Source: Acholeplasmatales bacterium
Lineage (GTDB): Bacteria; Bacillota_I; Bacilli_A; Acholeplasmatales; Anaeroplasmataceae
NCBI GenBank assembly: GCA_017444645.1
Contig: JAFSWG010000002.1
Span: forward strand, 1-32,824
Length of the DNA stretch: 32,824 bases
Direction of reading: 5' to 3'
The position numbers and the translations under genes are program-made. A model generated the notes under the pieces. It was not told the origin of the DNA. It did no database searches and saw only the letters and a program-made list of their open reading frames with translations. Below are positions 16,689 to 23,934 of the stretch, piece by piece (the stretch's first letter is position 1; each line of letters opens with the position of its first letter).

Positions 16689-16689
16689 A

Positions 16690-17787
16690 TTGATCTATAG
16701 ATTTAAAATTGATGAGAAGTCGTTATGGTATGGAATTTATAATGATTTAACAGGACAAAGTTCCACGGTTGCAACTCCTCTAAACCAAGCTAAAGATCCA
16801 TCAAAATGGCACAAAGATATATTAGTTTTAGAAGATATTGGTATTTCTAAAGAAATAAATAATCCAGTGTTATTAGGGAAATGTCTTAGAAAAACAACAT
16901 CAAAAGCTGAAGCTGTAATTGATTCATTTTTTGAATTTAATAATTTGTATTGTGATGGAAGAAAAATTGAAACACCCTATTCCTATGGTATGTATATAAA
17001 AAGAGAAACAAGTGAAATAATTAAGCATAGACATGGGAAGGGTTATGGACCTAACACTCATTTAGGAAGAAAACAATTGCACTATCAGGTTGGTTTAAAA
17101 CATTTAAATGATGGATATCATATTAATAATAAAGCAGTTTTAGAAGCAATTTTAGAATTAAATGGCGGATTTGCTTTTGTAGTAAGAGGATTTGAATATG
17201 ATTCTGAAAAGAAATCTTTGAATTTCATTACTTCTATGATTGGTGTTAAGGGAATTCCTTTATCTACTGTTTTTATTAGGAAGAAGGGTGTAGGTAAAAA
17301 ATTAGTTATTGATACAATTGATCCAGATGACATTCAATATGATTTGCCACCAGAAGTTGTTGTTGCTTTAACTGGGCAAAAGAAACAAAATCAAAAAGAT
17401 TCAATGTCTACTATTGAATTGATTAATCAATCACGAGCTAAAAATGGTCAACTTGGTGAAGATTATATAATGAAAATGTTGGCAGAAAAAGGTGTTGGTG
17501 GTGATACATTGTATCATACAAGTAAGGATTATCCGACTTCTTTATATGATATAGAATATGAAGAAAATGGTATTAAGTATTATATTGAAGTTAAGTCGAC
17601 ATCGACAAATAAGAAAGTGTTTAATATGTCTGAAGGAGAAATTAAATTTATGAAGACATATAAGAGTGTTTATATTCTTTACTTAGTTACTGACTGTAGG
17701 AATCCTATTCCAAATGTAAATCAGTATAATCCTAATCAAATTTTAGGATTTAAAAAAGAGTATCCAACTACTAGATTTATTGTATAA
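16690..17787 (+). CDS. DUF3883-type PD-(D/E)XK restriction endonuclease
   Basis: 365 aa from a TTG start at 16690, chosen because GGAGGTGA (16677-16684) lies 5 nt upstream, inside the end of the methyltransferase gene. An earlier GTG at 16663 would overlap it. The C-terminal domain has the DUF3883 pattern: QLGEDYIMKML (E257), SLYDIEY (D287) and YIEVKSTS (E300-V-K302), the E-D-ExK active site of the PD-(D/E)XK superfamily. The N-terminal 230 aa are not recognised and probably hold target recognition; GKGYGPNTHLGRKQLHY is notable. With the upstream C5 methyltransferase it forms a Type II-like pair. Translational coupling behind the methylase ensures that protection is made first. Confidence 0.75.
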   Translation: MIYRFKIDEKSLWYGIYNDLTGQSSTVATPLNQAKDPSKWHKDILVLEDIGISKEINNPVLLGKCLRKTTSKAEAVIDSFFEFNNLYCDGRKIETPYSYGMYIKRETSEIIKHRHGKGYGPNTHLGRKQLHYQVGLKHLNDGYHINNKAVLEAILELNGGFAFVVRGFEYDSEKKSLNFITSMIGVKGIPLSTVFIRKKGVGKKLVIDTIDPDDIQYDLPPEVVVALTGQKKQNQKDSMSTIELINQSRAKNGQLGEDYIMKMLAEKGVGGDTLYHTSKDYPTSLYDIEYEENGIKYYIEVKSTSTNKKVFNMSEGEIKFMKTYKSVYILYLVTDCRNPIPNVNQYNPNQILGFKKEYPTTRFIV

Positions 17788-17816
17788 TTTAATATAAATA
17801 AACTTATTTTTTTGAT

Positions 17817-17846
17817 GCAGAATTTGAGAAAATTCTGCTTTTTTTT
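17817..17846 (+). terminator. Terminator of the methyltransferase-endonuclease operon
   Basis: The stem GCAGAATTT / AAATTCTGC (17817-17825 with 17830-17838) is followed by eight T. The core ATTTGAGAAAAT resembles the terminator at 22392. Confidence 0.92.
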
Positions 17847-17938
17847 AGCCTTTTTATGGTGTTTAAAAAAAATTGTATAAAAATATGTATTTTTAAGGAA
17901 ACGGACTCCATTTTATTCTGTGTTTTTTATTTTTTTTC

Positions 17939-17947
17939 TGTTATAAT
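17939..17947 (+). promoter_or_regulatory. Extended -10 promoter of the DUF262 gene
   Basis: TGTTATAAT (TGnTATAAT) lies 31 bp before the ATG, downstream of a T-rich spacer. GGACTCC (17903-17909) and GGAGTTC (17964-17970) bracket it as an imperfect inverted repeat; this could be an operator. Confidence 0.55.
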
Positions 17948-17977
17948 ATCAGAAGACAGAAAAGGAGTTCGATTCAT

Positions 17978-20086
17978 ATGGCAACACAAACTAATCAACC
18001 ATCAAGAATGAGTATATGGGAATATATTAGAGGCGATGGAAAACAATTAGTTATTCCAGTATATCAGAGAAATTATAGCTGGACACCAAATAAAGGAGTA
18101 AAAAGATTACTTGATGATATGAAATCAGTTGTTGAAAAGAAAACTGATAGTCATTTTACGGGTATTTTTATGACTGTTAATATTTTATTATCAGCTAGAT
18201 TTTCTCAAATTCAACTAGTAGATGGTCAACAGAGATTGACTACACTATTTTTGTTATTGTGGGCTTTAAAAGAGGTTTATTCAGATGATCCAAGTCTAAA
18301 AGATGTTAATGATATGTTATACAATTCTGAAGTAGCTCAAAGACAACATGGAGAGAAATATAGTTTAAAATTAAAGCCATTGATTAGCGATGATGATGTC
18401 TATCAAAAGATTGCTATAAATTCATCATTGCCTAATAATCAGAAAAAAACTTTTTCAGATTCTGAAAAAGCTTCAAATGTCTATCAAAATTATGAATTTA
18501 TAGTTAAGTATTTGAAATCAACACCAATAATGACTGTTGATGCTGTTCTTGATGCGTTAGCTAAGATGGATGTAGTAATAATACCATTAGATCCTAATGA
18601 AGATGATCCCCAACAAATCTTTGAAAGTATTAATGCGTTAGGGCTACCATTGGCACCAATCGATTTAATAAGAAATTTAGTTTTGATGGGAATGGAATCT
18701 GATGAACAAGATACATTCTATTTTGATTATTGGAAACCGATTGAGGATGTTTTTGATATTAAAAATAGAGATTCTTTATCTGATTTATTCAGATTATATA
18801 TTTCAATTAAAGAACATGAGTTGGTTAAATCAGATGATTTATATTTAACTTTCTATAATTCATGGAAGAAGAATATAAAGACATTAGTAGATAAACAAAA
18901 CTTTGCGTCTGAAGTATTAGAGTATACAAAACATTATAAAGAATTATATTTTGATGGTGATTTTTATCCAGTAAATGATTCTAAATCAAAACAAATAATT
19001 CTTGATTTTAGAAGATTAAATTATTTTACAATAGCTCCTTATGTTTTAGAAGCGTATCATTTATATAGACAAAATAAAGTAAAAGAAGATTCTTTTGTTA
19101 AGATTATTAATTTGATGAATTCATACATCATAAGAAGAGAATGTGCTGGTTATCAGATGAATGATGTATCTAGATTTTTCCCTCAACTTTTAAGAAATGT
19201 TGAAAGAGAATCAAATGGTAATTATGATAATATTTATCAATTAACTTTAAAATATTTGGTAAATATGAATAAAAATAATAATCTTGGTCTTCCTAATGAT
19301 GAAAGAATTAAGAATTTCCTTCTTACAAATAATGCATATACTTTGTCACATATTATGATGATTCTAACTAGAATAGAGAATAGTAATAATAATACGCCTA
19401 TAGTTGATACTTCTTCATTATCAATAGAACATGTTATGCCACAAACACAAGATGATCCAAGTTATTGGAGAAATGTTATTGGTAAAGAATATGAGAATTA
19501 TGATGTTCATTGCAATAAGATAGGAAATCTTACTTTGGTGTCTGTCAAAGATAATTCTGGTATGAGAAATCATAGCTTTGATAGAAAAAAAGAATATTTA
19601 GCTCAATCTAGACACATTAAATTGAATGAAGATATTTTAGCTAAAAATGAATGGAATGTAAAAGAAATAGATGATAGAACACAAAAAATGATTGATTTAA
19701 TTAATAAAGAATTTAAATATGAATCAATGGTTGTTGATAAAAAAATTTCATATGAAGTTATCTTTAAAAAAGAAGGTAAAAATTGTTCATATGAATGTGA
19801 TGCTAAGATGTTTATGGGCGGTAATGTAGTTGTTCAAAAAGATTGTTTAGTTTCCTATAAAGAAGGAAGCAAATATATGGACAATATTAAAATAAGAGAT
19901 GCATTACAAAAAGGATTCCTTGAAGTTAAAGAAGATAAGAGTGTTGTTTTAAAGCAGGATTCACAATTTGATTCAATTGAATCATTAACAGAAATAATGC
20001 TTGGTGAGATGCCAAAGAAGTTTTCTCATTTATGGTCTGTTGATGATGGTGTTTCAATTGATAATATTATAAGTTTATTAAGATAA
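17978..20086 (+). CDS. DUF262-DUF1524-DUF4357 protein (GmrSD-type, type IV restriction-like)
   Basis: 702 aa. The N-terminal DUF262 domain (about 10-240) has IPVYQRNYSW (26-35), VDGQQRLTTL (81-90) and the ESINALGLPLAPIDLIRN helix; it is a ParB/DndB-like NTP-dependent module. The DUF1524 HNH-type nuclease lies around residue 485 (SIEHVMPQ, His485) and 513 (NKIGNLTLVSVKDNSGMRNHSF). A C-terminal DUF4357-like domain (about 590-702; GGNVVVQKDCLVSYKEG ... IRDALQKGFLEV ... DGVSI) completes it. GmrSD-type enzymes cut phage DNA carrying modified, often glucosylated, cytosines. Fusion of both halves in one chain is common. It has its own promoter and terminator, so it is probably an independent cassette. 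Confidence 0.88.
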   Translation: MATQTNQPSRMSIWEYIRGDGKQLVIPVYQRNYSWTPNKGVKRLLDDMKSVVEKKTDSHFTGIFMTVNILLSARFSQIQLVDGQQRLTTLFLLLWALKEVYSDDPSLKDVNDMLYNSEVAQRQHGEKYSLKLKPLISDDDVYQKIAINSSLPNNQKKTFSDSEKASNVYQNYEFIVKYLKSTPIMTVDAVLDALAKMDVVIIPLDPNEDDPQQIFESINALGLPLAPIDLIRNLVLMGMESDEQDTFYFDYWKPIEDVFDIKNRDSLSDLFRLYISIKEHELVKSDDLYLTFYNSWKKNIKTLVDKQNFASEVLEYTKHYKELYFDGDFYPVNDSKSKQIILDFRRLNYFTIAPYVLEAYHLYRQNKVKEDSFVKIINLMNSYIIRRECAGYQMNDVSRFFPQLLRNVERESNGNYDNIYQLTLKYLVNMNKNNNLGLPNDERIKNFLLTNNAYTLSHIMMILTRIENSNNNTPIVDTSSLSIEHVMPQTQDDPSYWRNVIGKEYENYDVHCNKIGNLTLVSVKDNSGMRNHSFDRKKEYLAQSRHIKLNEDILAKNEWNVKEIDDRTQKMIDLINKEFKYESMVVDKKISYEVIFKKEGKNCSYECDAKMFMGGNVVVQKDCLVSYKEGSKYMDNIKIRDALQKGFLEVKEDKSVVLKQDSQFDSIESLTEIMLGEMPKKFSHLWSVDDGVSIDNIISLLR

Positions 20087-20092
20087 AAGATT

Positions 20093-20127
20093 CCACAGAT
20101 TTTTTTATAAAAATTCTGTGGTTTTTT
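20093..20127 (+). terminator. Terminator of the DUF262 gene
   Basis: The stem CCACAGA / TCTGTGG (20093-20099 with 20115-20121) has an internal T-run/A-run pairing, then TTTTTT. It shares its stem sequence with the terminator at 22392. Confidence 0.88.
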
Positions 20128-20193
20128 AAATTTCATATTAAATGAGTTTTGAAAAAATTTTGTTTTCCATGATTTTTAATTATGTTTTTATTA

Positions 20194-20202
20194 TGATAAA
20201 AT
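20194..20202 (+). promoter_or_regulatory. Promoter of the repeat-nuclease gene
   Basis: TGATAAAAT, an extended -10, lies about 25 bp upstream of the ATG at 20228. The -35 is weak (TTTTAA at 20174). Confidence 0.45.
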
Positions 20203-20227
20203 ATATTTATTAAGTGAAGGTGTTACG

Positions 20228-21357
20228 ATGGGAAGTTTCAATGACGATATTATCGGAATTACAAGAAAAATGAATAACGGCCAAAACGCAACCTGCATTG
20301 CTTATAGAAGTGCAACTGATATTGATGTACAATTTGAAGATGGAACTATAGTAGAGCATAAACTAAAGAGTTGCTTTTTAATTGGGACTATTAAGAACCC
20401 TAATTTTGATAAGCATTCTTGCTTTGGAATGAGTGTTAAGCAAAAATGTGGTCAAACTGCTATTTGCATAAATTATTTAAATAGTAAAGATATAGATGTG
20501 CAATTTGAAGATGGCACTATTGTTTTTCATAAAAGTAAGAAAAGCTTTTTAGTTGGCGCTATTCAAAATCCTAATTCTCCTTCGAAATTTGAAAGGGCAA
20601 AGGACAAAGCCTCATGTTTGGGTGAAAAGGTTATTCAAAGATGTGGTATGGAAGCAACTTGCATAGCATATAGAGATTGTAAAGATATAGATGTGCAATT
20701 TGAAGATGGATTAATAGTTAAACATAGAAGAAAAACAGAGTTTATGCGTGGAATTATACATAATCCAAATATAAAAAAGAAGCAAAGCGAAGAAGTAATA
20801 AAAAATAGGATTGAAAAACATTCCTGTTTAGGTGATACAATTCTTCAAAATTGCGGAATGAATGCGACTTGTATTGCTTACAGAAAAGCTGATGATATTG
20901 ATGTGCAATTTGACGACGGGACTATAATAGAACATAGGCAAAAAAGTTCTTTTTTAAGAGGTGGAATTGACAATCCTAATTATGATAATAATTCATGCTT
21001 AGGCACAACTATTCTTCAACATTGTGGTATGAAAGCAACTTGTATAGCATATAGAAAAGCCAAAGACATAGATGTTCAATTTGAAGATGGTGTTATTGTA
21101 AAACATAGAGTTAGATATGATTTTATTAATGGAAATATTGGTCATCCAAATATAAATCATAACGCCTTAAATGCTAAATCATATTCAGAAAAAGTAAAAA
21201 AAGAAATATTGAATAAGACTATTGTTATGAATAATGGTCAAAAAGCAACTTGTATTGGATATAGAAATGCTCATGATATCGATATTCAATTTGAAGATGG
21301 AACAATTGTATATAACAAAAATTCAGGTGATTTTATAAGAGGTGAACTTGGCAATCC
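20228..21357 (+). repeat. Protein-coding repeat array, units 1-6
   Basis: Six in-frame units of about 170-215 bp each encode the DIDVQFEDG motif. Most differ at silent positions while keeping the protein motif, which suggests old duplication under selection. Unit 2 is the most divergent (AICINYLNSK). Units 1 and 6 have NNGQ where the others have a CG motif. Confidence 0.9.
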
Positions 21358-22381
21358 TAATTTTACAGCAACATCATTGCCACAAAGAATTATTTATGAG
21401 TGTGTTTTATCTTATTTTCCTGAAGCAAAAATGAATTATAGACCTGATTGGTTAAAAAATAAGGAATCTGGTTTTAATTTAGAAATAGACATTTGGCTTC
21501 CTAAAGAAAGAATCGGTATTGAATATGATGGTTATCCTTGGCATGGAAAAGAAACAAGTAATTCATTGTTAAAATATAATCTTATTTGTGAATCGGAGCA
21601 TATAGAAAAGCTATATTCATTTATCGAAAATGGCAGTATTAGTTATAATTCGAGAAAGCATATTAACTATATGATGATGTGTAATTCTAGAAGTAATATT
21701 AAGGATTTCTACGAAGAGTTAGAAAAATTTATAAATGCATTTTTATCTGATATGAGTCTTACAAGTAAGATAAAGTTGACTGATGAATTTATTGATGAGA
21801 TTAAAGCAAAATCATTGAATTCTGTTATAGGGAAAACAATTATGCAACATTGTGGAATGGAAGCAACATGTATTGCATATAGAGGCTCTGGAGATATTGA
21901 CGTACAATTTGAAGATGGAACCATAGTAGAGCATAAAACTAAAAGTAGTTTTGAAAAATCATCAATTCAAAATCCTAATATGTATAAAGCTGATTTAAAG
22001 AATGATATACTTGGTATGAAAAGGATGATGAATTGTGGAATGGAAGCAACTTGTATTGCATATAGAGGAACAGGTGATATAGATGTTCAATTTGCAGACG
22101 GAACAATAGTAAAAAATAAAAGAAGAAATTCTTTTATGCAAGGTGGAATTCAAAATCCTAATATGATAATTAAACAAACTAGACTTTCTAATGGTGCGAG
22201 AAAGAACGTTTCTTGTTTGGGCGAAAAAAGAATGATGAATTGTGGAATGGAAGCTACCTGCATTGCTTATAGAAGAGCAACTGATATTGATGTACAATTT
22301 GAAGATGGAACTATAGCTTATCATAAAAGAAAGGATCATTTTATATCAGGCGGAATTGCTTATCCTAAAAAGAATAATTGA
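20228..22381 (+). CDS. Nine-repeat DIDVQFEDG protein with a Vsr/DUF559-like nuclease domain
   Basis: 717 aa. Nine copies of a unit of about 55-70 aa are seen, with the core CGMxATCIAYRxxxDIDVQFEDGTIVxHxxKxxF then NPN. Six precede and three follow a domain at about residues 375-515. That domain has YE391, LEIDIW (E419, D421) and IEYDGYPWHG (E432, D434, H439), the pattern of Vsr/DUF559-type PD-(D/E)XK endonucleases. Single copies of the DIDVQFEDG unit occur, as I recall, beside phage and homing endonucleases; their role is unknown but DNA binding is plausible. Cys residues recur (SCLG, CGM, ATC) but not in every unit. It ends in TGA. It has its own promoter and terminator and lies at the right edge of the island. 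The repeats are certain, the nuclease call likely, the function unknown. Confidence 0.75.
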   Translation: MGSFNDDIIGITRKMNNGQNATCIAYRSATDIDVQFEDGTIVEHKLKSCFLIGTIKNPNFDKHSCFGMSVKQKCGQTAICINYLNSKDIDVQFEDGTIVFHKSKKSFLVGAIQNPNSPSKFERAKDKASCLGEKVIQRCGMEATCIAYRDCKDIDVQFEDGLIVKHRRKTEFMRGIIHNPNIKKKQSEEVIKNRIEKHSCLGDTILQNCGMNATCIAYRKADDIDVQFDDGTIIEHRQKSSFLRGGIDNPNYDNNSCLGTTILQHCGMKATCIAYRKAKDIDVQFEDGVIVKHRVRYDFINGNIGHPNINHNALNAKSYSEKVKKEILNKTIVMNNGQKATCIGYRNAHDIDIQFEDGTIVYNKNSGDFIRGELGNPNFTATSLPQRIIYECVLSYFPEAKMNYRPDWLKNKESGFNLEIDIWLPKERIGIEYDGYPWHGKETSNSLLKYNLICESEHIEKLYSFIENGSISYNSRKHINYMMMCNSRSNIKDFYEELEKFINAFLSDMSLTSKIKLTDEFIDEIKAKSLNSVIGKTIMQHCGMEATCIAYRGSGDIDVQFEDGTIVEHKTKSSFEKSSIQNPNMYKADLKNDILGMKRMMNCGMEATCIAYRGTGDIDVQFADGTIVKNKRRNSFMQGGIQNPNMIIKQTRLSNGARKNVSCLGEKRMMNCGMEATCIAYRRATDIDVQFEDGTIAYHKRKDHFISGGIAYPKKNN
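21826..22370 (+). repeat. Protein-coding repeat array, units 7-9
   Basis: Three units follow the nuclease domain. They are closest to one another at CGMEATCIAYR, with a shared MMNCGMEATC segment in units 8 and 9. This points to more recent duplication at this end. Confidence 0.88.
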
Positions 22382-22391
22382 TATTATTTCC

Positions 22392-22422
22392 CCACAGAGT
22401 TTGAGAAAATTCTGTGGTTTTT
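22392..22422 (+). terminator. Terminator of the repeat-nuclease gene
   Basis: The stem CCACAGA / TCTGTGG (22392-22398 with 22411-22417) is followed by a T-tract. The loop region GTTTGAGAAAAT is shared with the terminator at 17817. Confidence 0.88.
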
Positions 22423-22441
22423 CTTTATTTATAAAGAACAA

Positions 22442-22470
22442 TTGAATGAATTTGAGAAAAATGATATAAT
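22442..22470 (+). promoter_or_regulatory. Promoter of the kinase-lipoprotein operon
   Basis: TTGAAT (22442-22447), 17-bp spacer, TATAAT (22465-22470), with TGA before the -10. It is the best-formed promoter in this part of the window, 39 bp upstream of the kinase ATG. Confidence 0.8.
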
Positions 22471-22509
22471 TGTCGTGTTGTTTTCGTTTAAGGAATAGAG
22501 GAAAAAGAG

Positions 22510-23934
22510 ATGGGAAATTTGAAGTATCGTAATGATAATAAAAAGCTATTATTATGGGTTTATGTAATCTTTATTTTTGCTATTATTGGTAGCTTAATTA
22601 TTAACGTTTTAAATACTAAAAATGTAATTAATATGTATATAATTGCTGGAGTATTTTTAACTATTACCTTGGCATATTTAATCTTTTATTCAATCTTTGT
22701 AAAGAAGAATAAGAAGCCACTACAATTAGAAGATAATTATCTAGCATTTTATGTATCCTTTTATAAAAATAATAAGATGCTAAAGAAACTAATGTTTTGG
22801 ATTGATATATTAGAATTAGTATTGATTGTAGGAGTTTCTTCTTATTATGGCTTTGTAATGAAAATGAATGATGTATATAGTATATATTCATTAATAGCTT
22901 TATTAGTTTTAGTTGCTATTAATGCTTATGTAATTATTAGAGATTTTATGAAGATTTCTTCATATGACAGAATAGATGCTAATACATCAAGCCTTCAATT
23001 CTCAGTTATAGATAAAAAGATTCTATTTGTTGCTATACTTGCAGTAGTAGCTTTAGCAAACATAGGAATCCTATCTGTGACAAAGCCTCATTTTGTAATT
23101 CATTTTATTGATATGGTAACATTTGAAGTATTTGCTACAGCATTATTAGTATATTCGCTTGTATCTATATTTATAACTAAGGTTTATTACTCACATTTTG
23201 AAATTAAGCAGATTGAACAAACTGAATTTAACACAAAGTATTTAGAATTAGTTGGAGAAGGACAATATGCAAAGGTATATAAAGCATATATGTCTTCATT
23301 AGATACAGTTTATGCTGTAAAGAAGCTAGAATCTCCTGATGTATCTGATATTGAAAGATTTAAAGCAGAATTTAATATAATGAAGGCATTGAACCACCCT
23401 AATCTTTTGAGAGTATATTCATTTGATGAATTACATTATGAATACACTATGGATTATTGTAAGTATTCCTTATATGAATATGTTTATAGTCATAATTTAT
23501 CAAGACAAGAGCAGGATGAATTAATTTATCAATTATTATCTGCATTTGATTATCTACATAATCATGGGATAATGCATAGAGATGTATCTTATCATAATAT
23601 TATGATATATGAATCATCAGCAAAGGAAATTACACTAAAGGTAATGGATTTTGGTATTGCTAAGAATAAATTAGAAAAGAAAACAAGAAGAGGTACTTCA
23701 ATTAAAGGAACATTAATTGATCCGGCTTTAGTTTCCTTTGAAAGATATAATGAGCAAAATGATATTTATGGATTAGGCTCAATAATTAGCTTTATATTAT
23801 ATAAGGATGATGCAATTAAAATCGATGATTCAAAAGAATCACAAATAATAAATAAATGTATGGATTTAAATCTAGCTAATAGATATCATTATGTATCTGA
23901 AATAATAAATGATTATAAGGAGGCAACCTTATAA
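22510..23934 (+). CDS. Membrane-anchored Hanks-type Ser/Thr protein kinase
   Basis: 474 aa. Residues 1-230 hold about six hydrophobic membrane segments (for example WVYVIFIFAIIGSLIINVL near the start). A cytoplasmic kinase domain (about 245-474) follows. It has the Gly-rich loop VGEGQYAKVY (G249, G251), ATP-anchoring K271 (YAVKK), catalytic loop HRDVSYHN (356-363) and DFG (380-382). All catalytic residues are present, so it should be active. The membrane part is at the N-terminus, unlike PrkC/Stk1, and there are no PASTA repeats. Its stop overlaps the start of the lipoprotein gene (TAATG). The coupling suggests that kinase and lipoprotein work together in envelope sensing; this is inference. 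Confidence 0.9.
   Translation: MGNLKYRNDNKKLLLWVYVIFIFAIIGSLIINVLNTKNVINMYIIAGVFLTITLAYLIFYSIFVKKNKKPLQLEDNYLAFYVSFYKNNKMLKKLMFWIDILELVLIVGVSSYYGFVMKMNDVYSIYSLIALLVLVAINAYVIIRDFMKISSYDRIDANTSSLQFSVIDKKILFVAILAVVALANIGILSVTKPHFVIHFIDMVTFEVFATALLVYSLVSIFITKVYYSHFEIKQIEQTEFNTKYLELVGEGQYAKVYKAYMSSLDTVYAVKKLESPDVSDIERFKAEFNIMKALNHPNLLRVYSFDELHYEYTMDYCKYSLYEYVYSHNLSRQEQDELIYQLLSAFDYLHNHGIMHRDVSYHNIMIYESSAKEITLKVMDFGIAKNKLEKKTRRGTSIKGTLIDPALVSFERYNEQNDIYGLGSIISFILYKDDAIKIDDSKESQIINKCMDLNLANRYHYVSEIINDYKEATL

Noticed and set aside
11695..17787. Mza defence system
   Set aside because: Mza has a Z1 helicase, DUF4420 and AIPR proteins besides the MutL-like ATPase. None of these was recognised here.
21995..22339. 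Minus-strand open frame of 114 aa inside the repeat gene
   Set aside because: It is a shadow of the repeat units: the reverse complement of a repetitive coding sequence, without a ribosome-binding site.
20228..22370. CRISPR array suspected from regularly spaced repeats
   Set aside because: The repeats are coding units of about 170-215 bp with silent variation, in one open frame, and are not short identical repeats with unique spacers.
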